From a virus, in the IMG/VR virus record IMGVR_UViG_3300032224_001591, positions 1-64,000 of that record: DNA of 64,000 nucleotides. One strand, 5' to 3'. Positions 56,588 to 64,000 of this stretch are shown here, in pieces (within the stretch, counting starts at the first letter, position 1; each line of letters opens with the position of its first letter). The notes beneath the pieces were generated by a model that worked only from the letters and a program-made list of their open reading frames with translations, did no database searches and was not told the origin of the DNA. The position numbers and the translations under genes were made by a program.

Positions 56588-59329
56588 ATGGCTAGAGTTA
56601 GATTTTTAGACCAAGTCCCTGTTGGAGTATATGCGGTTGATGGAGCAACAGGTAGCGGTTCTGCCGGATTACCAGGTTCTTCAGGAACATCAGGCTCAAG
56701 TGGTTTAGCAGGAACTAGTGGTAGTTCAGGTCTTTCAGGTACTTCTGGTTCTTCAGGTTTATCAGGTACAGCAGGAACAACAGGAACATCAGGTTCAACT
56801 GGTACTTCAGGAAGTAGCGGAATAAACGGAACATCAGGCTCTTCAGGATTAAGTGGAACATCAGGTAGTTCAGGTTTAAGTGGTACAAGTGGTACTTCAG
56901 GATCTTCAGGTTCAACTGGTACTTCAGGTTCATCAGGAACTAGTGGTTCTTCAGGATTAAGCGGAACATCAGGTTCAAGCGGTTTAGCAGGAACTAGTGG
57001 TAGTTCAGGAATAACTCAAAATACAGGTTCATTATTAGTTACCGCATCTGCTGCAGGTAACGTAATTACTTTTACTAAAGGAGATACTTCAACATTTAAT
57101 GTTACTGTAGATACAGGTTCTACAGGTATTTTTGTCCAATCAGGATCTTCAAATGTATATTTTACTACTTCTTCTTTAAAAATTACAGGAAGTACACTAC
57201 AAACAGCTGGAGCTCCTCCTATAACAACTGTTGCTACTCAATCAGCAGGTAATAATTATGCTCTTGTAGTAAGTCAATCAGGATGGTTTTATAATGTTAA
57301 TGCCGGAGTACCAACATCAAATGCTTGGGGTACAAATTTATCTGGTTCTTATTTTAATAACTTTACAAGTAATACGGATGTTTCTGAAATTTTAAGATTT
57401 GTAGCGGGATTATTAAGTGCTTCAGCACCCGATGCTTCTCCAAATACAAGAACTTATAGTACTACTCTTACTGAGAATCAATTAAATAATGGAACAACTG
57501 CTTCCCCTTCTGGTTTTGTACCTCAATCAGCTACAAACTCAGATGTTACTTATTTAACAGTTAAAGGATTTGCACCTACCGGTTCAGCTTTATTTTCAGG
57601 TAAAACTATATATAGTAACTCAGCATTTTCAGCAAATTATTCAAGTATAGCTGCTGGTTCTACTCTAGTATCATCATCAGCAAACGCTCAATTATTTGGG
57701 TTAGGCCCTTTAACAAGTGGAGGTCCAACACAATTTAACGTTTCAGGAACAATTAACTGGTTCTATTCAGATAACAATAATGAAACTAGTACAGCTACTT
57801 CACAGTCTGAAAATATATTATCTCAATCATCTTTTGCAACAACAAATGGTTTAACATTAGCTAAAATTAATACAGCTAACCCATCTGTAATACCTGCAGC
57901 TTATCAAGATGGTTTATTTACTAACATTTATACTTCAAGTTTATATAATGGTGGCAGATCATTTACTAGTGTAAGTTCTTCAGGCTGGTATCATATTAGT
58001 TCTTCTATAAAGATATCTTCAGGAAGTTCAGCATACAGTACTCCTGCTACGGATAAATTAAGAATATTCTTTTCTCCAATAGGTAGTTTAACAATTCCAA
58101 ATAATACTTTAGCTTTAGGATATGCGGGTAATGCTCCAACAACAGCTACTTCACGTTCATTATCCGGAGCTCCTTATTTATTAACAGCTACTTGGGATAT
58201 TTCATCTTCAGTAACAGGATTATTTAGTCCTTTATATTATACTTCATCAACAATAGCCGATTTTAATAAATCAGATACTTTAATAACATTAGCAGGAACA
58301 ACAGCGGCTTCAACAGCTACGGGTACTGTTCAAACATCAAATGCTATTTATGATTCAACAGGTACAACTGCTAGAACAATTGGTACTATACCGTTTGAAA
58401 CAGATATAGTAAAACTTACCGGTTCATCAACATTTAATGCTGGTGCGGCTGGAGCTACTAATATTACTGTTAACTCAATATCACCAACAACATATTCTTT
58501 ATTAACAAGAGGTATAAATAAAAATGGTACTCAATCTACTGTAACTACTCAAACAATATCTTATTTTACCTCTGGTACTTTTTCACAACCTGTAGGTTCG
58601 GGTTCAATGGCTTATTATGGTAGAGCTCAAGGATATGATGGTGGTTCATTAACAGGTACTACAGAACAATTTAGTGGAGAAACATACAGACTTCAAATAA
58701 CAGGTTCTTTATTATCAGGATCATATGCTAATGGTACTAAATTTGTTACTGGCTCATATTCAGTTTATACTTTAGGTGCTTTAGACTTACAAGTAAAACC
58801 AGGATATTTAGTAAAACCATCAGGTTCTACAGCTAATGGATATTGGTTAGCAAACCCAAGTGAAGCTCAAACATACAAATATTATGCTAGAGCATTCCAA
58901 ACTAATGGAACTGTTTACAGTGCAATGACTATAAATGTAGGACAAACATTAACTCCATGGACTGGTTCAGCTAATAATGCTGTTTCTGTTTTAGTTATGT
59001 TTTCTTCTTCTGTAGCGGGTACTGCTATTCCTAGTGGTGGTGGTGCTACATTACCTAGAGCGGTTTTATTTGATCCAAGTGCATTGTCTAATTTATCAAT
59101 AGCAACCAATCAAGCACAAGATAATTTTTTAAATCCTTTTTCTTCATCAATTGATATAAAAGGAAATAACCAAGGAGGTTCAGGTCTTGTGGGAACTACA
59201 TATACTATTCCTCTTACTGATACTCTTAATCAATTATTAACATCTGTTTATAAAGATTTAATAGTTATGGTACGATATAATGGCCAACCAGCCACTCCAG
59301 TTTCAACAATAACCGTAGGATTTAGTTAA
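56588..59329 (+). CDS. Collagen-like fibre protein with C-terminal beta domains
   Basis: 913 residues. After a short N-terminal segment (MARVRFLDQVPVGVYAVDGA) comes a Gly-x-y tract at about 19-141 (GSSGTSGSSGLAGTSGSSGL style), then a large Ser/Thr/Ala/Asn-rich beta region to the end. Collagen-like tracts in phage form trimeric rods. Here they probably space the N-terminal attachment module from the C-terminal part, which may bind a host receptor. The Gly-x-y tract has almost no Pro or Lys and no interruption. It is followed after 11 nt by a second, larger collagen-like gene. Confidence 0.75.
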   Translation: MARVRFLDQVPVGVYAVDGATGSGSAGLPGSSGTSGSSGLAGTSGSSGLSGTSGSSGLSGTAGTTGTSGSTGTSGSSGINGTSGSSGLSGTSGSSGLSGTSGTSGSSGSTGTSGSSGTSGSSGLSGTSGSSGLAGTSGSSGITQNTGSLLVTASAAGNVITFTKGDTSTFNVTVDTGSTGIFVQSGSSNVYFTTSSLKITGSTLQTAGAPPITTVATQSAGNNYALVVSQSGWFYNVNAGVPTSNAWGTNLSGSYFNNFTSNTDVSEILRFVAGLLSASAPDASPNTRTYSTTLTENQLNNGTTASPSGFVPQSATNSDVTYLTVKGFAPTGSALFSGKTIYSNSAFSANYSSIAAGSTLVSSSANAQLFGLGPLTSGGPTQFNVSGTINWFYSDNNNETSTATSQSENILSQSSFATTNGLTLAKINTANPSVIPAAYQDGLFTNIYTSSLYNGGRSFTSVSSSGWYHISSSIKISSGSSAYSTPATDKLRIFFSPIGSLTIPNNTLALGYAGNAPTTATSRSLSGAPYLLTATWDISSSVTGLFSPLYYTSSTIADFNKSDTLITLAGTTAASTATGTVQTSNAIYDSTGTTARTIGTIPFETDIVKLTGSSTFNAGAAGATNITVNSISPTTYSLLTRGINKNGTQSTVTTQTISYFTSGTFSQPVGSGSMAYYGRAQGYDGGSLTGTTEQFSGETYRLQITGSLLSGSYANGTKFVTGSYSVYTLGALDLQVKPGYLVKPSGSTANGYWLANPSEAQTYKYYARAFQTNGTVYSAMTINVGQTLTPWTGSANNAVSVLVMFSSSVAGTAIPSGGGATLPRAVLFDPSALSNLSIATNQAQDNFLNPFSSSIDIKGNNQGGSGLVGTTYTIPLTDTLNQLLTSVYKDLIVMVRYNGQPATPVSTITVGFS
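56642..57010 (+). repeat. Gly-x-y coding repeat in the first fibre gene
   Basis: About 123 codons of uninterrupted Gly-x-y with x and y mostly Ser, Thr, Ala and Leu. DNA units such as GGTTCTTCAGGA recur with synonymous changes, so the repeats are not identical at DNA level. Confidence 0.8.
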
Positions 59330-59340
59330 AGATAACATAA

Positions 59341-62300
59341 ATGGCATTTGATAAAAATATAAAATCGAGTAGATTACTCCAAAGTAAAAGATATACTGAA
59401 GCAACCTTTGACAGTCAGGAAGCTTATACATCGGTATTGGATATAAATGCTACGGAAATTTACACCCAACAAAATTTAATCCCATCATCAAGTATTCCAT
59501 ATTCAGGTTCTAGTCAAAATAATCTTTATATTACGATTTCGGGTTCAAATATTTTACAATACTTATACAGATTACCATTAACACCTGGTCCCGCTTCAGG
59601 AAGTGTGTACCCAGTTTGGTTTGCTATTAGTTCTTCTAATACAGCATCTGTATCTAATCAAGTAATACAAGCAAATCAATTAACAAGTTTCATATCTAAC
59701 AAATATGCTGTACCAACATTAGGTCCATATGATGCTGAATCCGCATCTCCTAATACAGCATATAACGTCGTTCTTACAACAGGTGCTACTTCAGGCTCAG
59801 CTACAGTAGTATCAGTTAATGACTATACTTTTGATTATAAGCAAGGTGTTTTAGAGTTTATACAAAATGAACCTTCAACATCTTCTAAATTATATCTTAC
59901 TGCTTATCGATATGTAGGACAAACTTTAGATCAATCCCTAACATCAGGCAGTGGTGGTAGTGGATTTCCTTTTACAGGTTCTGCACAAATTACAGGTTCA
60001 TTAGGTGTTACAGGTAGTGTAAATTTTAAAACATTACCGGCTCAAGATATAGTTACTATTGTAACATACAATACAGCATCCGGACAATTAGGATATGTAA
60101 ACGTTACCTCAGGTACAAGTGGATTTGCCGGTTCTTCAGGAACCGCAGGGATATCAGGTACAAGTGGAACTACAGGTTCTTCAGGTAGTTCAGGATCTAA
60201 CGGTGCAAGTGGATCAAGCGGCGTAGCAGGTACTTCAGGTACAACTGGTTCAAGTGGATCTTCAGGAGTAGCAGGACAAAGTGGATTATCGGCAACTAGT
60301 GGAACAGCAGGTTCTACTGGTTCTAATGGTTCAAGTGGTGCTGCTGGTTCAAGTGGTTTAAGTGCATTAAGTGGAACTTCAGGTTCAACAGGTTCAAATG
60401 GATCTTCAGGAGCAGCAGGACAAAGTGGCTTAAGCGCTACATCCGGTTCTTCTGGTTCTACGGGTTCTAACGGTTCTAGTGGAGTTGCAGGTTCAAGTGG
60501 TCTTTCGGCTTTAAGCGGAACTTCAGGTTCAACGGGTTCAAATGGTTCAAGCGGTGCTGCTGGAGCTTCAGGTTTAAGTGCAACTAGTGGAACTTCAGGT
60601 TCTACTGGTTCTACGGGTTCAAATGGTGCCGCGGGTCAAAGTGGCTTAAGCGCTACTTCAGGCTCATCAGGTTCGACAGGTTCAAATGGTTCTACTGGTG
60701 TCGCAGGCACTAGTGGAAATAGTAATACAGCTGGTACTTCGGGTTCAACCGGTTCAACCGGTTCTTCAGGAAATGCTGGTCAAAGTGGTTTAAGTGCAAC
60801 TTCAGGAACAAGTGGTTCTACAGGTTCTAATGGATCTGCAGGAGTTGCAGGATTAAGTTCAACTTCAGGCTCTTCAGGCTCTTCAGGATCATCAGGTTCT
60901 TCAGGTGTAGCAGGTCAAAGTGGCTTAAGCGCTACTTCAGGTTCATCAGGTTCTACAGGATCTAGTGGTTCTTCAGGTGCGGCAGGATCGAGTGGTTTAA
61001 GTGTACTTAGTGGAACTTCAGGATCTACAGGTTCAAATGGTTCAAGCGGTGCGGATGGACAAAGTGGTTTAAGCGCTACCTCAGGCACAGCTGGATCTTC
61101 AGGCTCAACTGGTTCAAATGGTGCAGCGGGTCAAAGTGGATTATCTGCTACTTCAGGTTCATCAGGTTCATCAGGTTCAAGTGGTAGTTCAGGTGTTGCT
61201 GGTTCAAGCGGAGCTTCTGCTTTATCAGGTACATCCGGTTCTACAGGATCTAATGGTTCTTCAGGAACTGATGGAGCTAGTGGTTTATCTGCAACTAGTG
61301 GAACTTCAGGTTCTACTGGTTCTAATGGTTCGGCTGGTGTAGCAGGCCAAAGTGCAACTTCAGGTTCATCGGGTTCATCAGGTTCATCAGGATCTTCAGG
61401 TGTAGCTGGTCAAAGTGGTTTATCTGCAACTTCAGGATCTTCCGGTTCAACAGGATCAAGTGGCTCTTCAGGTGTAGCAGGTTCAAGTGGTTTAAGTGCA
61501 ACTAGTGGAACAAGTGGTTCTACAGGTTCAAATGGTAGCTCAGGTTTAGCAGGAAATAGTGGTGCTAGTGCAACATCGGGAACTTCAGGATCTACAGGAT
61601 CTACTGGTTCTAATGGTGCCGCTGGTCAAAGCGGTTTATCAGCAACTTCAGGAACTTCAGGTTCATCCGGTTCAAATGGTTCAACAGGCGTTGCTGGAAC
61701 TTCAGGTAATAGCCAAACTTCAGGTTCATCCGGTTCTTCAGGATCAAATGGATCTTCAGGTAATGCTGGAGCTTCAGGTTTAAGTAATACATCTGGATCT
61801 TCAGGTTCTTCAGGTTCAAATGGATCTTCAGGTGTAGCGGGTTCAAGCGGTTTATCTGCTTTAAGTGGAACAAGTGGTTCTACAGGTACGAACGGATCTA
61901 GCGGAGATGCAGGTTCAAATGGTTTATCTGCTTTATCAGGAACTTCAGGTTCAACTGGTTCCAATGGATCTAGTGGAGCAGCAGGTTCAAATGGCTTATC
62001 TACTTTAAGTGGAACTTCAGGTTCAACAGGATCTAATGGTTCTTCAGGAGCTGCAGGTCAAAGTGGTTTAAGCGCAACTAGCGGAACAGCAGGTTCTGCT
62101 GGTTCTACAGGTTCAAATGGTGCCGCCGGTCAAAGCGGTTTAAGTTCAACATCAGGTTCTTCAGGTACTTCAGGTTCAAACGGATCTACAGGTAATGCTG
62201 GAACTTCAGGAAATAGTAATACAGCCGGAACATCCGGTTCAACAGGTTCTACAGGTTCATCAGGTATTGCTGGACAAAGCGGTTTATCAGCAACTAGTGG

Positions 62301-64000
62301 AACTTCAGGTTCTGCTGGTACAACAGGTTCTTCGGGTGATGCTGGAAATAGTGGAATTAGCGGCACAAATGGTACATCAGGTTCATCAGGAACTTCAGGT
62401 TCAACTGGAGCTAGTGGTAATGCGGGTGCTTCAGGAGCTAGTGCATCTTCAGGATCAACCGGTTCAAATGGTAGCTCAGGAGCTGCTGGTTCAAGTGGTT
62501 TATCCTCTTTATCCGGTACTTCAGGTTCAACTGGTACTAATGGTTCTTCAGGTATTGCTGGTTTAAGTGGTGCAAGTGAAACTAGTGGTACTGCTGGTAC
62601 TTCAGGTTCAACGGGTTCAAATGGTATAGCTGGACAAAGTGGTTTAAGCGCTACTTCAGGAACATCCGGTTCAACAGGTACAAATGGTTCTACAGGTAAT
62701 GCTGGAACTTCAGGAAATAGCAATACAGCAGGTAGTTCAGGAACTTCAGGTTCTTCAGGTTCTACAGGTTCAGCAGGTGTTGCTGGACAAAGCGGTTTAA
62801 GTGCAACTTCAGGATCTTCAGGTTCAACAGGTACAAGTGGTTCTACAGGTAATGCTGGTAGTGGTGGATTTAGCAATACATCAGGTTCATCAGGTTCATC
62901 AGGTACAAGTGGTGAAACCGGTACAAGTGGTACTTCAACATATGCAGCTTCTGGAACTTCAGGTTCTGGAGGTTCATCAGGTACAAGTGGTGAATTAGGT
63001 TCAAATGGAACTTCAAATATATCAAGTACTTCAGGATCTTCAGGATCAAGCGGTACAACAGGTTCAGCAGGTGCAAATGGTCAAAGTGGTGCGAGTGCAT
63101 CTTCAGGCTCTTCAGGTTCAACTGGTTCAAATGGTAGTTCAGGAAACGCAGGTACATCAGGAAATAGCTTTACAAGTGGAACTTCAGGTTCTACAGGATC
63201 TAATGGTTCGGCAGGTATAGCAGGTTTAAGTGCTAATTCTTCAACAAGTGGAACTTCAGGTTCTAGTGGTACAAGCGGTTCAGCCGGAAATGCGGGTCAA
63301 AGTAATTCATCTTCAACTTCAGGTTCTTCTGGTTCTTCTGGTTCTTCAGGATCTGCAGGTTTAGCAGGTGCAAGTGCTGCTTCCGCAACTAGCGGAACTT
63401 CAGGTTCTAGTGGTTCTACAGGTTCAAATGGAGCTAGTGGTCAAAGTGGTTTATCAGGTACTTCAGGTTCATCAGGTTCAACTGGATCAAATGGTTCAAC
63501 TGGTGTGGCTGGTACTAGTGGTAATAGTGAAACTTCAGGAACTTCAGGTTCATCAGGTTCTACCGGTTCAGCAGGTGCGGCAGGTATAAGTGGTTTAAGC
63601 TCAACAGCCGGAACATCAGGTTCATCAGGTTCAAATGGTTCTACTGGTGTCTCAGGCACTAGTGGAAATAGTAATACAGCAGGTACTTCTGGCTCTGCTG
63701 GTACAAATGGTTCTACAGGAGATGCAGGATTAAGTGGCGCTTCCGCTACTAGTGGTACATCAGGTACAACGGGGTCTACTGGTTCAAACGGAGTAGCAGG
63801 TCAAAGTGGTTTATCATTTACTGCAGGTTCATCAGGCTCAGGAGGTTCAAACGGATCTTCAGGTGTTGCTGGTACCTCAGGTACATCTTCAGCAACTAAT
63901 TCAGGAACTTCAGGTTCAAGTGGTTCAAATGGCTCTTCAGGAAACACAGGTTCAAATGGTTTAAGTGCATTAAGCGGAACTTCAGGATCAACAGGTTCAA
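59341..64000 (+). CDS. Giant collagen-like fibre protein (partial, runs off the window)
   Basis: More than 1,553 residues from ATG 59341; the frame is open to the last base. Residues 1-256 are a non-repetitive domain (MAFDKNIKSSRLLQSKRYTE, then a beta-rich SNDYTFDYKQGVLEF-like segment; about 195-250 with GSAQITGSLGVTGSVNFKTL). From about 258 on the protein is a collagen-like tract of more than 1,290 residues with a 24-residue super-repeat. The C-terminal tip is beyond the window. A long thin fibre on the tail or head is inferred. The late promoter at 56552 probably serves both fibre genes. Confidence 0.8.
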   Translation, partial: MAFDKNIKSSRLLQSKRYTEATFDSQEAYTSVLDINATEIYTQQNLIPSSSIPYSGSSQNNLYITISGSNILQYLYRLPLTPGPASGSVYPVWFAISSSNTASVSNQVIQANQLTSFISNKYAVPTLGPYDAESASPNTAYNVVLTTGATSGSATVVSVNDYTFDYKQGVLEFIQNEPSTSSKLYLTAYRYVGQTLDQSLTSGSGGSGFPFTGSAQITGSLGVTGSVNFKTLPAQDIVTIVTYNTASGQLGYVNVTSGTSGFAGSSGTAGISGTSGTTGSSGSSGSNGASGSSGVAGTSGTTGSSGSSGVAGQSGLSATSGTAGSTGSNGSSGAAGSSGLSALSGTSGSTGSNGSSGAAGQSGLSATSGSSGSTGSNGSSGVAGSSGLSALSGTSGSTGSNGSSGAAGASGLSATSGTSGSTGSTGSNGAAGQSGLSATSGSSGSTGSNGSTGVAGTSGNSNTAGTSGSTGSTGSSGNAGQSGLSATSGTSGSTGSNGSAGVAGLSSTSGSSGSSGSSGSSGVAGQSGLSATSGSSGSTGSSGSSGAAGSSGLSVLSGTSGSTGSNGSSGADGQSGLSATSGTAGSSGSTGSNGAAGQSGLSATSGSSGSSGSSGSSGVAGSSGASALSGTSGSTGSNGSSGTDGASGLSATSGTSGSTGSNGSAGVAGQSATSGSSGSSGSSGSSGVAGQSGLSATSGSSGSTGSSGSSGVAGSSGLSATSGTSGSTGSNGSSGLAGNSGASATSGTSGSTGSTGSNGAAGQSGLSATSGTSGSSGSNGSTGVAGTSGNSQTSGSSGSSGSNGSSGNAGASGLSNTSGSSGSSGSNGSSGVAGSSGLSALSGTSGSTGTNGSSGDAGSNGLSALSGTSGSTGSNGSSGAAGSNGLSTLSGTSGSTGSNGSSGAAGQSGLSATSGTAGSAGSTGSNGAAGQSGLSSTSGSSGTSGSNGSTGNAGTSGNSNTAGTSGSTGSTGSSGIAGQSGLSATSGTSGSAGTTGSSGDAGNSGISGTNGTSGSSGTSGSTGASGNAGASGASASSGSTGSNGSSGAAGSSGLSSLSGTSGSTGTNGSSGIAGLSGASETSGTAGTSGSTGSNGIAGQSGLSATSGTSGSTGTNGSTGNAGTSGNSNTAGSSGTSGSSGSTGSAGVAGQSGLSATSGSSGSTGTSGSTGNAGSGGFSNTSGSSGSSGTSGETGTSGTSTYAASGTSGSGGSSGTSGELGSNGTSNISSTSGSSGSSGTTGSAGANGQSGASASSGSSGSTGSNGSSGNAGTSGNSFTSGTSGSTGSNGSAGIAGLSANSSTSGTSGSSGTSGSAGNAGQSNSSSTSGSSGSSGSSGSAGLAGASAASATSGTSGSSGSTGSNGASGQSGLSGTSGSSGSTGSNGSTGVAGTSGNSETSGTSGSSGSTGSAGAAGISGLSSTAGTSGSSGSNGSTGVSGTSGNSNTAGTSGSAGTNGSTGDAGLSGASATSGTSGTTGSTGSNGVAGQSGLSFTAGSSGSGGSNGSSGVAGTSGTSSATNSGTSGSSGSNGSSGNTGSNGLSALSGTSGSTGS
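60112..64000 (+). repeat. Giant Gly-x-y tract with 72-bp period
   Basis: A typical unit codes GQS-GLS-ATS-GTA-GST-GSN-GSS-GAA: eight triplets of which the third starts with Ala instead of Gly. The phase is kept for many consecutive units, with variants such as ALS and GNSNTAGTS. Codons GGT, TCA, AGT, ACT vary synonymously between units. It continues past the window end. Confidence 0.85.

Noticed and set aside
62130-62876. Long minus-strand Pro/Glu/Val-rich frames in the collagen region (also near 61626-61964 and 63441-63659)
   Set aside because: They are the complement of Gly-Ser-Thr codons and are periodic with them; no start signals and no independent protein character.
61118-63589. Plus-strand frames rich in Val, Leu and Gln inside the collagen tract
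   Set aside because: Frame-shifted readings of the same repeats; the Gly-x-y frame from 59341 is continuous to the window end.
60112-64000. CRISPR-like array
   Set aside because: Repeats are coding, imperfect at DNA level and without separate spacers.
1-64000. Reassigned stop codon (TAG or TGA recoding, as in some large phages)
   Set aside because: Genes end normally at TAA, TAG and TGA with tight spacing to the next start; no gene is broken by an in-frame TAG or TGA.

Overview
The window is a 64 kb piece of a large, AT-rich genome of a T4-like contractile-tailed phage (Caudoviricetes, myovirus morphology). Direct signs are a T4-type late sigma factor (gp55-like), baseplate wedge proteins of the gp25 and gp6 types, and the block terminase (gp17-like), portal (gp20-like), prohead protease (gp21-like), scaffold (gp22-like), major capsid protein (gp23-like), PhoH and neck proteins. 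Every supported gene is on the + strand. A Bacteroidota host is inferred from -33/-7 promoters of the form TTTG-N20-TATATTTA, the near absence of Shine-Dalgarno sequences and a small Hc1/histone-H1-like protein. I saw no integrase, CRISPR array or insertion sequence. A tail sheath and tail tube were not recognised and may lie outside the window.

Layout. 1-3.2 kb: small accessory genes (AT-hook protein, HExxH metalloprotease, EF-hand miniprotein, DUF932 protein, GIY-YIG/T5orf172 protein, lipoprotein), several with their own -33/-7 promoters. 3.2-3.9 kb: RNA block with tRNA-Gln(UUG), an odd type II tRNA-Leu-like RNA, and a phage tmRNA followed by a terminator. 3.9-6.5 kb: small genes, an HD hydrolase and the late sigma factor. 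6.5-22.2 kb: baseplate and tail structural genes. 22.2-24.4 kb: GIY-YIG protein, DnaG-type primase, PD-(D/E)XK nuclease. 24.5-43.0 kb: a long block of mostly small proteins, described below. 43.1-56.5 kb: packaging, head and neck genes. 56.6-64 kb: two collagen-like fibre genes, the second running off the window.

The most interesting observation is the 24.5-43 kb block. At least a dozen proteins there begin with a short amphipathic leader ending in a hydrophobic-x-Glu motif, often followed by Ala or Ser (MIKLLKILKE|A, MVKLIHLLTE|A, MIKLSKILNE|A and others). This is the form of the T4 capsid-targeting sequence, which directs internal proteins into the prohead and is cut by the gp21 protease. 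A second leader, FKRMQxLAG, is shared by two of these proteins and the C-terminus of the scaffold. Several larger members carry further internal protease-like sites between domains. My inference is that this phage loads a large set of proteins into its capsid (P-loop kinase, HAD phosphatases, metallopeptidase, histone-like and Cys-rich DNA-binding-like proteins), probably for DNA condensation and for delivery with the genome. The 210-aa product of the head region also shares the N-terminal arm that follows the predicted cleavage site of the major capsid protein.

Regulation appears to use two promoter classes. Class A (TTTG/TTG, 19-20 nt spacer, TCG-TATATTTA-CG) resembles the host primary-sigma promoter and serves accessory, replication and nucleotide genes. 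Class B (AATATTTATA, no -33 box) stands before nearly every structural and cargo operon and is the likely target of the gp55-like factor, equivalent to the T4 late promoter. Several genes of both classes begin only 3-5 nt after the promoter box and may be leaderless. Names of T4 homologues rest on motif reading and gene order, not on a database search.
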